From an uncultured Opitutales bacterium (GTDB lineage Bacteria; Verrucomicrobiota; Verrucomicrobiia; Opitutales; Intestinicryptomonadaceae), in NCBI GenBank assembly GCA_944389215.1, contig CALXLN010000009.1, positions 1 through 64,000 on the forward strand: a stretch of 64,000 nucleotides of DNA, read 5' to 3'. Shown in pieces: positions 37,987 to 47,123 of the stretch. The notes under the pieces were generated by a model. The model ran no database searches, was not told the DNA's origin, and saw only the letters and a program-made list of their open reading frames with translations. Made by a program: the position numbers and the translations under genes. Position 1 is the stretch's first letter. Every line of letters begins with the position of its first letter.

Positions 37987-40695
37987 TTAGGATGGATTCA
38001 AAAATTTTTTCACGCAATCAATAAAAGTGTCGTCGCTAAAACTGCTTTTAGTAAGATGCATATTTGCGCCTACTTCCAAGCTGCGCTCGCCGTCCTCTCG
38101 CCTGTCTTTATACGAAACCATTATGATGGGCACAAGCTTGTCGCGCGCGCGGATTTTCTTTACAAGCTCGAAACCGTTCATGCGGGGCATATCGATGTCG
38201 CTGACAATCAGGTCGTAGTGGTTCAGGCGCACGCAATTCCAGCCGTCGACGCCGTCGGATGCAAGTTCAACCGCAAATCCCGCCTGCTGCAGTATCTTGC
38301 GCTGGGTCTCGCGGACCGTCGCCGAATCGTCCACAACCAAAATTTTTTTTGCGGCGGATTTCTCCGAAACTCCAGTTGCATTGTCGACCGATTCGGAGCT
38401 TTCCAATACCTTTTTTGCGGACAATATGATGTCGTCTATATCTAGAATTAACACCGGGGCGCCGTCCTCCGCAATGGAAGTCGCCGACACGCACTGTACC
38501 TTGCCCAATAGCGGATGAAGCGGGCGCACAACCAAATCGACCTCAAAAGGCATATCGTCGACCTCGAAACCGAAAGACTCGTGCGCGCCTGCAACCACAA
38601 CTACATATGAAAAATCCGAATCTGTTCTCAACTTTTCAAAACCCAGCGCGCGCGCGGCATCCACAAGAGCAACCTTCCGATTTGAATGCAAGAAATACCT
38701 GCGCCCGCCCTCAAAAGAAATTTCATCCCTCCTAACAATGGCAGTCGCCGAAACTTTGCTCAATGGAAATGCATACAACTGTCCGTCTATGGACGCGCCC
38801 AAAGATTTCATCACTGACCTTGTAATCGGAAGACGCATAGTAAAAGAAGTTCCAACTCCGACCTCCGACTCCACCTCTATTGTGCCGCCAACCTCTTGAA
38901 GCATCGTATGGACTATATCCAACCCTACGCCCCTGCCGCTCAGCTTGCTCACATTCTCCTTTGTGGTAAATCCAGGCAAAAACAGGAACGCCATAATTTC
39001 CTGTCCGCTCATATTTTCAAGCATCTCTGGAGTTGCCAATTTTTTTTGCAGTATCTTTTCACGGATTTTGCCGATATCCATTCCAACACCGTCGTCCGAA
39101 ACCTTCAGCATCAGAAATCCCGCCGCATGCCATGCCTTTATTGATATCCTTCCTTTGGCGGGTTTGCCCAGAGCCGCGCGCTCATCCGGAGACTCTATGC
39201 CGTGGTCGCAGGCGTTGCGCAATATTTGGGTAAGCGGAGACTCCAATTTGTCTAGCACGTCCCTGTCGACGGGAACGTCGCGCCCGTCTATTTCCAATAT
39301 TATTTTTTTGCCCGCCGACTTAGCCAAATCGCGGACCATTCTGGGAAACATCTGCACACCCTCGGCCAGCGGACGCATCTTGCTCGCCAACACTTCGGAG
39401 TAAAGGCGCGATGAAAGCTGCGCGCTTCTGCGCGAGTATTCGCCTATTTCCCCGATTTGCGCGCGCAAATCGGCAAGCGTGGACTCCATACCCCTGCGCA
39501 CGGATTCTATGCGTTCCATCGACGATTCCGCTCCGCGCACGCCCTCGAGCAAACAAAGCGCCTGCTCCAAAACTCCAGCCAGCCTTTGCTGGGATGTTTT
39601 CAGCTCCGACAAATTCTCGCGGAAAATTTCTATTTTTGCGTTTTCAACCAGAGACTCCGCCGCAAGCTCCATCAAAGCGCGCAAATTTTTTGCCGACACT
39701 TTTACGGCAGAATCGCGCGCGGCTCCATTCCTGCGCCCCGCCCCCGAAAGTTGCGACACCGACAGCTGCGGAAACTGAATGGAATCTTCATGCGAATTTG
39801 AATCGGAAACAGGAGAGCGAGCATCCAAAACCGCTCCGCCGGACGCGGACTCTTCCGGTCCTACCGTAGAAGCCGGACCGGCGCCCGACGCTAGCGCACC
39901 AAGGGCGTCCATGCACTCTTTGAGCTTCGCCTTGTCTATCTTTGAAAATTTTATCTCACAAAGAGAATAAATAAAATCCACGCAATCCAATATCACGTCT
40001 AAAGAATCGCTGTCCAACTCCATCTCGGAATTCTGCGCGGCAACAAAGCAATCCTCCATTTTATGGGTCAAATCCACTATATCCGAAAGCCCCACTACGC
40101 GCGCAGCGCCCTTCATGCTGTGGCAGGCGCGCATCAGGCGCTCCAGTTTCTGGGGATTTTTAAAATCGTCCTCAATGTCGATCAAAAGCTGGCCCATATT
40201 GGCAAGCTGCGCGCGAGTTTCGTCTAAAAACATCGCCGCCATGGAATCGTCTGCATCCAACGCGGACTTGCCTTCCGAATCCGGCGCAGAATCCTGTTCC
40301 CGCAAATTTTGCGGCGCAGCTGAATGTTCCTGGGGAGGTAGAGATACGCCCTCCTCCAAAACCGACGACAAAGCCGACGACGACGACTCTATCTTTTGCT
40401 CCAATTCAAGCAGCGGCGCATCCGCGCAATCCGAAAGAATTTTAACGACCCGCGCGGCGGCAGAATCTTCTGAGGGTCTCCCCCCTCCCGTTGCGAAGGC
40501 ATTTTCCAACGCCTGGCATGCGCCGGCAAACACTTCAAACCCCAACATTTTGGCATCCGCCTTTAACGACGCCGCGGCAGCCCTGCATTCTTCGGGAGAA
40601 AACTCCCCGCCGGAGAATATGTTGGATGACATCGTCGCGCAATGCGCGCGCGCGTCTTTTGAAAAAAGCTCCAACATAAACATATCCGCGCTCAT
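37987..40695 (-). CDS. CheA-type histidine kinase with C-terminal receiver domain (WspE-like)
   Basis: The start at 40695 follows AAGGAAAT and gives about 902 residues. Domain order: an Hpt-like helix bundle (1-100) with Ala42 where the phospho-His should be (ASLKADAKMLGF); a linker; a canonical Hpt with His192 (RACHSMKGAARVVG); dimerisation helices; the ATPase (LRNACDHGIESPDERAALG, VSDDGVGMD, GRGVGLDIVHTMLQEVGG); a CheW-like domain; and a receiver with SDIDMPRMNG. An attached receiver on CheA is the layout of WspE in surface-sensing systems. There is no P2 domain for a separate CheY. It overlaps cheW by four bases (ATGA). Confidence 0.93.
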   Translation of the reverse strand: MSADMFMLELFSKDARAHCATMSSNIFSGGEFSPEECRAAAASLKADAKMLGFEVFAGACQALENAFATGGGRPSEDSAAARVVKILSDCADAPLLELEQKIESSSSALSSVLEEGVSLPPQEHSAAPQNLREQDSAPDSEGKSALDADDSMAAMFLDETRAQLANMGQLLIDIEDDFKNPQKLERLMRACHSMKGAARVVGLSDIVDLTHKMEDCFVAAQNSEMELDSDSLDVILDCVDFIYSLCEIKFSKIDKAKLKECMDALGALASGAGPASTVGPEESASGGAVLDARSPVSDSNSHEDSIQFPQLSVSQLSGAGRRNGAARDSAVKVSAKNLRALMELAAESLVENAKIEIFRENLSELKTSQQRLAGVLEQALCLLEGVRGAESSMERIESVRRGMESTLADLRAQIGEIGEYSRRSAQLSSRLYSEVLASKMRPLAEGVQMFPRMVRDLAKSAGKKIILEIDGRDVPVDRDVLDKLESPLTQILRNACDHGIESPDERAALGKPAKGRISIKAWHAAGFLMLKVSDDGVGMDIGKIREKILQKKLATPEMLENMSGQEIMAFLFLPGFTTKENVSKLSGRGVGLDIVHTMLQEVGGTIEVESEVGVGTSFTMRLPITRSVMKSLGASIDGQLYAFPLSKVSATAIVRRDEISFEGGRRYFLHSNRKVALVDAARALGFEKLRTDSDFSYVVVVAGAHESFGFEVDDMPFEVDLVVRPLHPLLGKVQCVSATSIAEDGAPVLILDIDDIILSAKKVLESSESVDNATGVSEKSAAKKILVVDDSATVRETQRKILQQAGFAVELASDGVDGWNCVRLNHYDLIVSDIDMPRMNGFELVKKIRARDKLVPIIMVSYKDRREDGERSLEVGANMHLTKSSFSDDTFIDCVKKFLNPS

Positions 40696-41357
40696 AAATA
40701 TTTCCTTGTAAGTGCGTGAAAAAACAGTTCGCAATCTATCAATAGAAATTTCTGCCCGTTATGGAGAAAGAACCCGTAAATGAATGCGGCGTAGGGCTTG
40801 TCGTCTTCAAACGGCAAAAGTTCCCGCTCCCCGGCGCGCGCGACCCCCCATACGAAATCCGCGTTAAAAGCGAATTTATCATCTCCGGCGGCGCACACCA
40901 CCATTTTTCCGGCGTCGCATTTGGATTGGCCCAAATCCATCAGTCTGAGGATGTCAACCGTTATCACAAGCTCTCCGTTTATGTTTGAAAGCCCGGACAA
41001 CACTTTGTCTTTGCGGTGCGGTATGCGGTGCGTCGGGCGCGAATTGGCTATTTCCCTCACAACCTCCATAGGCAGCGCAAAATTAAAATCCGCGCACTTA
41101 AAAAGCAGATACGAACGCTCCTTGCCCGTTCTGTCGCCCGCAGGGATAGGCTCGGAAGGCTCCGAACCGCCCGCTGGCGCAGACGCCTCGCCGTCCTTTC
41201 TGCCGCGGCGAACGCGCTCTATGAAATCCGCCCCCGCCCGCATGTACACCGCGCAATTATGGCAATGCCCAACGCGCGCGAGTTCGGGACAAACGGCGTC
41301 GCCCCAAATTCCATCCGTCGCCCAGCAGCGGGCGGCTATCTTCTTTTCAAAATCCAT
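40692..41357 (-). CDS. CheW-type coupling protein with N-terminal Cys motif (WspD-like)
   Basis: The ATG at 41357 gives 221 residues; it shares one base with the MCP stop (TGATG). The C-terminal half is a CheW fold (SYLLFKCADFNFALPMEVV, LSNINGELVITVDILRLMD). The N-terminus has four Cys spaced C-x12-C-x8-C-x2-C, with the text CPELARVGHCHNCAVYMRAG. I recall the same CPEL...CxNCPVY pattern in WspD-type CheW proteins, where its role (metal binding or redox) is not established. It would link the receptor to the kinase at the membrane. Confidence 0.9.
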   Translation of the reverse strand: MDFEKKIAARCWATDGIWGDAVCPELARVGHCHNCAVYMRAGADFIERVRRGRKDGEASAPAGGSEPSEPIPAGDRTGKERSYLLFKCADFNFALPMEVVREIANSRPTHRIPHRKDKVLSGLSNINGELVITVDILRLMDLGQSKCDAGKMVVCAAGDDKFAFNADFVWGVARAGERELLPFEDDKPYAAFIYGFFLHNGQKFLLIDCELFFHALTRKYL

Positions 41358-43582
41358 CAACCGTTATTGGACGAGTCTGGTTTTATGTCTTTTATATCTT
41401 CGCGCATTCTGACTACCGCAGCTCTCAAGCGTTCCCTGCTTTCGACCGCCAAACGAATAAGTTCGGACGTGTGCTCCATTCCGGCGTCAAGGTTTGCAAG
41501 ATTGGCGTTTATGTCGGATACGGATTCGCGCTGCCAGCCTATTCCGCCAGAAAGCGACTCCACCTGCGGGGCAACCGACTGAATTTTCGTAATTGCCGAG
41601 TCCATTGCCGCCACAACCGACGCCATCTGCCCGGCGGCCCCCTCGACTTCGGCCGCAAAATTCTTAACCTCCGCGGCTCCCGCATCCACCGCCGACTTCA
41701 TCTCCTTCATTATAGCGTCTATGTCCGACGTGGCAACCGCCGTCTGTTCCGCAAGCCTCCCTATTTCGCGCGCAACCACGGCGAATCCCACTCCGTAGGA
41801 GCCAGCCTTTTCCGCCTCTATCGAAGCGTTCAATGAAAGCAGATTGGTTTCGTCGGCAACCTTCGACACGGCAGTAACAACGCTGTTGACGCTATTGGCG
41901 CGCTCGCTTATTATCGAAAATCTGCGCGCAATGGCGGACGTATTTGCGGAGAGGCCGGAAACTATGTCGTTCAACAGCGATACGTTTCTGCGGCCGTTCT
42001 CGGCCATTTCGGAGGCGTCGTTGGCGGCCGCGCATACGGACTCCGCATTTTTGGAAAGTTCCGCTGCGTTGTCGCCTATGCTGCGCACGGCGTGCGACAC
42101 AGAAGACGCAGATTTTCCAAAATCGGCTATGGCGCTTTCGCAATTGGCGGAAACCCGTTCTATAGAAGCGGACGCAGATTCCAATTGAGTCTGAGAATCC
42201 TCTATTTGGCGCGCCGACGTCCTAAGCTTGCGCGCCATGTTGGACATCGACAAAAGCAGCTGGGATGTTTCGTCGTTAGACTTCGACACGGTTATTTCGA
42301 CGTCAAAGTTGCCTGCCGCAATTTCGTCAGCGACGGCGGTAGCGCGCGTTACGCGCCTGAGAATCGCGTTTGCAAACAGTATGGAGGCAATGAATATCAG
42401 CGCAAAAACTCCCATCTCAATAAGTTCAGCCCTGATGTACGCATACACCGGCGCAAGGACCTCGGATTGCGGCATAATTTGCACCACAACCCAATTTCCG
42501 GGGCGTATCAAAGCTTGCGATACGCAATACGAGCGTTTAGTCTTGGAATCCTTAAAATACGACACAGCCCGCTCGCCTTCGGAAAGCAGGCCGGCATTTT
42601 TTGCCTTGTCGAAGGCGGAGCTCAAAATATCCCTATAAGACGTTCCTAGCTTAGCCACATCCGTTCCCGCGCTGTCGTCCCGCACAAGCCTTCCGTTTTC
42701 GTCTCGCAAAAACGACATCACAAAAGCTCCCGCATCGTCGGTGTACAAGTCGTATATCGAAAGCGTGCGCAGATTCTGATTTTTTGTGCAGGCAATTATT
42801 CTGGCCTGTGAGCTCAAAAGAAATATCTCAGATTGTGCGCTGGTTTTCAAATTTGCCACGAAATTGGAAAAATTCGTAAGGTCTCTGTCAAACGCGACCT
42901 GCCCCATAAATCTGCCGTCCTGCAAAATCGGAGCGGAATATTCCACCATAAGAACCTTGTTGTTGTACAAATAAGGTTCGGTAACTATGAAGTGCTCAGA
43001 ACTTCCTGAATCGAGTTTCTTCTTTAGTCCTGCCGAATACATCGACGAACCCATGTCGACAAGAGGCTCAAGTTCCAAATCTCCCTTCGCCCTGTTCCAA
43101 TAGGCGGCAAACCTTCCGCCTTCGGATTTTGCGAGCCATTCGTCGTAGCTTACTGATGTGGGGTTTGACCTGAAATTGTACGAATCCACGGCGTCGTCAA
43201 AAGTCGCCTCCCTGCCGTCGCGAAGATTTCTTATTCCGCGCTCCGAACGGAAGTCGTTGAGGTCGGCGTTTACCTCATAACCGATGCTTGCTCCGATAAA
43301 GGCAGGAAAAATCTGCAAAAGTTCCCTTATGTAGGTTGTGCTATTGGAACGGTCCGCAAACCACACGTTGGCCGCTGTCGCGGCGGTGCGCGAAACTGAT
43401 ACGCCGTTCTCGTTTTCGCGCGCTATTTTTAAGGCTATGTTTTCGGTATGCGACAGAAATTTTTCTTCGGCAAGCGCCTTGAGCGCATTGTAGTTGCCTA
43501 TGCCGTTAACGAGCGAAACCGCCAAGTCCGTAACAAAAATTGGCGCAATTATGAACAGGGCGATTTTTGTCTTTATCCTCAT
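41357..43582 (-). CDS. Methyl-accepting chemotaxis receptor with periplasmic sensor domain
   Basis: The 741-residue receptor has a membrane helix at residues 7-28, a large periplasmic sensor (about 30-387, a double-Cache-like fold by length and by DxYNFRSNP...YWNRAKGDL...VEYSAPILQDGRFMGQVAFD features), a second helix at 388-408 (MGVFALIFIASILFANAI), a HAMP-like segment and a cytoplasmic coiled coil. The kinase-contact tip is NLLSLNASIEAEKAGSYGVG followed by FAVVAREIGRLAEQT, well conserved. Double-Cache domains bind small molecules; the ligand is unknown. First gene of the operon; no CheR or CheB gene follows. Confidence 0.93.
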   Translation of the reverse strand: MRIKTKIALFIIAPIFVTDLAVSLVNGIGNYNALKALAEEKFLSHTENIALKIARENENGVSVSRTAATAANVWFADRSNSTTYIRELLQIFPAFIGASIGYEVNADLNDFRSERGIRNLRDGREATFDDAVDSYNFRSNPTSVSYDEWLAKSEGGRFAAYWNRAKGDLELEPLVDMGSSMYSAGLKKKLDSGSSEHFIVTEPYLYNNKVLMVEYSAPILQDGRFMGQVAFDRDLTNFSNFVANLKTSAQSEIFLLSSQARIIACTKNQNLRTLSIYDLYTDDAGAFVMSFLRDENGRLVRDDSAGTDVAKLGTSYRDILSSAFDKAKNAGLLSEGERAVSYFKDSKTKRSYCVSQALIRPGNWVVVQIMPQSEVLAPVYAYIRAELIEMGVFALIFIASILFANAILRRVTRATAVADEIAAGNFDVEITVSKSNDETSQLLLSMSNMARKLRTSARQIEDSQTQLESASASIERVSANCESAIADFGKSASSVSHAVRSIGDNAAELSKNAESVCAAANDASEMAENGRRNVSLLNDIVSGLSANTSAIARRFSIISERANSVNSVVTAVSKVADETNLLSLNASIEAEKAGSYGVGFAVVAREIGRLAEQTAVATSDIDAIMKEMKSAVDAGAAEVKNFAAEVEGAAGQMASVVAAMDSAITKIQSVAPQVESLSGGIGWQRESVSDINANLANLDAGMEHTSELIRLAVESRERLRAAVVRMREDIKDIKPDSSNNG

Positions 43583-44179
43583 AAATAGACTCCGCGAAAT
43601 CCTGCGTTAGAATCCCAAATTGCATGCCGGCTTGCAAGTTTTTTATAACGCTCAAAAAAAGAAATTTTTATTTATTCGCCGCCATGCACACAGTTCTTTT
43701 GCATTCTATCTTTTCCGCAATTCCTAGCGCCGGAGGAACGCCGCGGCACAAAAGCCGGTCTGTATAAAAAATGCGGGCTCAAAGCGGAAAATAATAGCCC
43801 CCGCCCCGTTCGGCACAATTTTATCCACACAATAGACGCCTCATGCCGGGCGGCGCGCACCAAGAGCCCCCGCTGCGCAGACCGAAAAAACCGCCTATCT
43901 TCGGATTCCCCCAAAACCGCCTCCGCGAGGCAAACGCGCAGCTTTCATTCAATCGACAAAGCCGCACAAAGTTTTTCAAACCATGCAATTCCCCGCATCG
44001 GGCAAAACCCGCCTTTTACGCCGCGCGCCGGGTTAAAAGCCTACCGAGCACTAAAGAAAAGGGAAACTTTACCCCCCTCAAATGAAGATGAAAGCGCAGC
44101 ATTCACTTGTGCATTGCCTTTGCCGCCCATGTTTAAAAACTTTGCAAAAAAGCGTTATGCGCGATTAACCGCATAAACA
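43583..44179. other. Intergenic region, no gene recognised
   Basis: About 600 bases upstream of the receptor gene. Only short frames of improbable composition occur. One exact DnaA-box-like 9-mer (TTATCCACA) is at 43821 but it is solitary. The promoter of the chemosensory operon should be near the left end. Confidence 0.4.
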
Positions 44180-44210
44180 AAAAACCCGCGCGCGGTTTGC
44201 GGCGGGTTTT
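44180..44210 (-). terminator. Intrinsic terminator downstream of the Gfo/Idh gene
   Basis: On the minus strand AAAACCCGCCGC and GCGCGCGGGTTTT form a GC-rich stem (ACCCGC with GCGGGT plus flanks) followed by T6. It lies 51 bases after the oxidoreductase stop. Confidence 0.75.
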
Positions 44211-44260
44211 GAAAGTTGCTAGCGTTTCTGCAATGTTGGGCGCCTTGCCCGAGCAGGCGA

Positions 44261-45559
44261 CTACGACAACTTGTAAACGCCCGGAAGCGGAACGCCTTCA
44301 AGCTCGTGCTGGCCGAGTTTCCATTCCTTCGGGGCAAACGACTGCTTGGAACGCACTTTTATCCAGTCGTATTTAAAGTTGAGCCCCGAATAGCAGCTTT
44401 CGCGTCCGGCTATCGCCATCAATGTGGAATTTACCATCTCGCGAAGCATATTTAGCGGCTTATTGTTCTGCACGGAATCCAACAACACGCGGTGTTCTTC
44501 GACCAAAGCCTGCGGCATTTTCTTCTGGTCTATCTCGACGGGCTTTTCGCCTATGATACGCTGTATACCGCCGTCTAAGTGCGTCTCCATTATGCCCTTT
44601 GTGCCCACGACGCGCTCCAAGACGTAATCCTTGGACTTCGGTTCGCGGCGGCTATAACTTGCGCAATGCAGGCCGTCGCCGAAATCGAAATCAACTGCAA
44701 AGTGGCTAAAGCGGTCGCCCAAATCCGGATATTGCAAATCGAAACGCCTTCCGCCGACGCCGTTGACTTCCTTGGGCTCCTTGCCCAATACCCAGCTTAT
44801 GACGTCCAAGTTGTGCACGTGCTGTTCCACATAGCAGTCTCCGGAAGCCCACCTGAATATAAACCAGTTGCGAATCTGGTATTCCATCGACATCGGATCC
44901 TTATTTTGCAGGTAGAGGTTTCCGCCGTTCTGAATCCAGAAGCGGGAATTGAGCCAATATGCCTGGGCGCTGACAATCTCGCCTATCTGGCCGTCTTGCA
45001 CGCGCTTTATTATCTCCTGGTATCCGGGATGGAAACGGCGCTGGACGCCCGGAATTATGCTGAGCCCCTTTTTGTCTGCCATGTCGGCGATTTCCATCAG
45101 TTCGCGAGCCTGAACGGGATCTACGCACGCGGGCTTTTCAACAAACATGTGCTTGCCCGCCTCTACTATCGCGCGCAAATGGAGCGGACGGAATACCGGC
45201 GGAGTCGCATGTATTACTATGTCCACATTTTCCGCCAACAACTGTTTGTAGGCATCCCACCCTGAAAAGCGGCGCGACGCGGGAACGTCGAAACATTCCT
45301 TGCCATAATTTTTCGCGTGCTTTTCAAAAGCCTTCATTGCCACATCCAACCTGTCCGGGAAAAGGTCGGCGATTGCAACAATTTGAACCGAACCTTTGGC
45401 TGCCGCAAGCATATCGCCCACCGCCGCAAGTCCTCTTCCGCTACAACCTATGAGACCTACCCTCGTTTTACTGTTTTGACCGACAGCCCCCGAAAAGCGA
45501 GGAAGCGTGGCGGCGGCACCAGCCAGCGCCATTGTCTTAATTGCATTTCTTCTGTCCAT
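44261..45559 (-). CDS. Tat-signal Gfo/Idh/MocA-family oxidoreductase
   Basis: The 432-residue protein starts MDRRNAIKTMALAGAAATLP, a twin-arginine-like signal. Next comes the NAD(P)-binding loop VGLIGCSGRGLAAVG, then ADLFPDRL, the HMFVEKPACVD motif with the conserved Lys and a substrate part with VEQHVHNLDVISWVLG. Such exported members dehydrogenate or epimerise sugars; a few relatives (GH109) use the NAD cofactor for hydrolysis, and that cannot be ruled out here. Fifty bases separate it from the upstream isomerase gene, so the two are one transcript. Confidence 0.88.
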   Translation of the reverse strand: MDRRNAIKTMALAGAAATLPRFSGAVGQNSKTRVGLIGCSGRGLAAVGDMLAAAKGSVQIVAIADLFPDRLDVAMKAFEKHAKNYGKECFDVPASRRFSGWDAYKQLLAENVDIVIHATPPVFRPLHLRAIVEAGKHMFVEKPACVDPVQARELMEIADMADKKGLSIIPGVQRRFHPGYQEIIKRVQDGQIGEIVSAQAYWLNSRFWIQNGGNLYLQNKDPMSMEYQIRNWFIFRWASGDCYVEQHVHNLDVISWVLGKEPKEVNGVGGRRFDLQYPDLGDRFSHFAVDFDFGDGLHCASYSRREPKSKDYVLERVVGTKGIMETHLDGGIQRIIGEKPVEIDQKKMPQALVEEHRVLLDSVQNNKPLNMLREMVNSTLMAIAGRESCYSGLNFKYDWIKVRSKQSFAPKEWKLGQHELEGVPLPGVYKLS

Positions 45560-45608
45560 TGCGTGTGTGTATTTTAATGTTTATAGTGTATAAATTGACA
45601 TATTGCCT

Positions 45609-46586
45609 CTAAACTTGCGCGTCAAAGGCGCGGTATGTCGCCAAAATCTTCTCGTCAACTTCCGCCGACTGGACGGATTGGCCGTGCTCCAAGCCCAAAA
45701 TACCCCGGAAACCCTTGTCCCAAATCTTTTTGAAAGTCTTCATAAAGTCCATATTGCCGCTGCCGGGTTCATTGCGCCCGGGAGCGTCGGCTATATGGAA
45801 AGACTCTATATGTTTCCATACGACGGGATTGTCTAGGGAGTCCAAATTGCCAACTTGCATTTGCTCGTGGAAAAGATCGTAGAGAATTCTGCAGTTGGGG
45901 CTCTTTACGTCCTCGCAAATTCTCGCGCCCAACTCGGCCCTGTCGCAGAACATGTTCGGATGGCTTGTGGTATTGAGCGGCTCTATCTCCATAACAAAGC
46001 CGTTCTTCTTGCAGTAATCCGCGCAGAACGCCATGTTTTCGACCACATTGTCGTACTGTTTGTTCCAAGAAAGCTCCTTGTCGACAGTTCCGGGCCCGAT
46101 TATAAAAGTCTTAGAGCCGACGCGCTTGAGTATGTCGAAAGTGTTGTCCATCTGCCACACGAGAAAATCGCGTATGGCGGATTTGTCGCGCACGACTTTC
46201 TCCTTGGAAGGAACCTGGTTAGCGGACATCGTCGGAAAATCCTTCTCGTTCATTGAGCTCATGCAGCCGACTTCCAAACCAAGCTTCTTTGCCAAGTCTC
46301 CCAAATCCTGCTGCATTTGTTTTTCTTTATCGCTTAAAGGCTTGTGCGATATCCATACTATTCCCTCGACAGCAATAAACCCCTGGTCCTTAAAGAACTG
46401 AAGCCGCTTCAGCGGATCCTTGCCGGCTATTGTTCTAAAAACTTCGCTGCCGCGCCCCGGGGCAAATTTCATTTTAAATTGCCTTACCCCGGATTTTGCC
46501 TCTGCAAAAGACAACCCAGGAACGGCAAAAGCCAACGAACCCATCGCCCCCAATCTTATAAAATCGCGCCTATTTAGTTTTTCCAT
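45609..46586 (-). CDS. Tat-signal sugar isomerase/epimerase-type TIM barrel (hydroxypyruvate-isomerase-like)
   Basis: From the ATG at 46586 (ribosome site AAAGGG) the 325-residue protein begins with a twin-arginine signal (LNRRDFIRLGAMGSLAFAVP). The body is an AP-endonuclease-2-like barrel: QFFKDQGFIAVEGI, FVMEIEPLNTTSHPN, ILYDLFHEQMQVG, HIADAPGRNEPGSGNMDF and GILGLEHG. Glu, Asp, His and Glu of these blocks are the metal ligands and catalytic residues of the hydroxypyruvate isomerase group. Substrate unknown. It precedes the Gfo/Idh gene, a common partnership for modified-sugar metabolism, here apparently exported. Confidence 0.87.
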   Translation of the reverse strand: MEKLNRRDFIRLGAMGSLAFAVPGLSFAEAKSGVRQFKMKFAPGRGSEVFRTIAGKDPLKRLQFFKDQGFIAVEGIVWISHKPLSDKEKQMQQDLGDLAKKLGLEVGCMSSMNEKDFPTMSANQVPSKEKVVRDKSAIRDFLVWQMDNTFDILKRVGSKTFIIGPGTVDKELSWNKQYDNVVENMAFCADYCKKNGFVMEIEPLNTTSHPNMFCDRAELGARICEDVKSPNCRILYDLFHEQMQVGNLDSLDNPVVWKHIESFHIADAPGRNEPGSGNMDFMKTFKKIWDKGFRGILGLEHGQSVQSAEVDEKILATYRAFDAQV

Positions 46587-46792
46587 CCTATCCCTTTCGC
46601 AAATTATTTTACACGGACGCACTTCTTTAAATGCACCTCAAACGTTTGATTAGACTTTAGTATCCAAATTTTCCAAATCAATGTCAAGATTTATAAACCA
46701 TAAAATTTCTCCGCCGCGCCGATTTGCCATAAATACGCTTGCACGCGCGCAAAAAAAAGCTTTAATTTTCCCAAAAAAAGCAAAAGCCGATT

Positions 46793-47011
46793 ATGAAAAA
46801 CCTGTTCAAGACAATTTCCGCACTCGCCCTGCTAGCTCTGACCGCGCTGCTATGCGGTTGCGAATGCGCGGGATTTAATCCGCGCGGCGTGGGCGAAGCC
46901 ATTACTCCGGGAACGGGCGCCGAAACTACAGTTCGGACTTGGGAAAAGAATAAAGACGGAACAAATACTCCCGTCGAAAAGGAGGTTGCCAATCCGCAAG
47001 CCTTCCAATAA
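46793..47011 (+). CDS. Small lipoprotein
   Basis: The 72-residue product has a typical lipoprotein signal with lipobox LLCGC (ALALLALTALLCGCECAG). The remaining 45 residues are polar (FNPRGVGEAITPGTGAETT) and match no family I know. It is 112 bases before the GH110-like gene on the same strand. It may be a separate envelope protein of unknown role. Confidence 0.6.
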   Translation: MKNLFKTISALALLALTALLCGCECAGFNPRGVGEAITPGTGAETTVRTWEKNKDGTNTPVEKEVANPQAFQ

Positions 47012-47112
47012 CACCAAACTCGCGCGACGCCCTTTTAACAATATTGAACTTGCGCAAATTTTTAATATCCACCACATATAAGCCCGCAATAATTTAAAAC
47101 ACAAAAAAAACA

Positions 47113-47118
47113 GGAGGA
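47113..47118 (+). promoter_or_regulatory. Strong Shine-Dalgarno site of the GH110-like gene
   Basis: AGGAGG lies six bases before the ATG at 47124. Few genes in this window have so complete a site, which suggests high translation. Confidence 0.7.
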
Positions 47119-47123
47119 AATAA

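Noticed and set aside
43821-43829. Perfect DnaA-box 9-mer TTATCCACA as an origin signal
   Set aside because: It is solitary (a near match occurs at 60978), with no cluster, AT-rich unwinding region or dnaA/dnaN neighbours.
44261-45559. Firm assignment of the Gfo/Idh protein to GH109 (alpha-N-acetylgalactosaminidase)
   Set aside because: The fold and the Tat signal agree, but I cannot identify GH109-specific residues; the general family call is safer.
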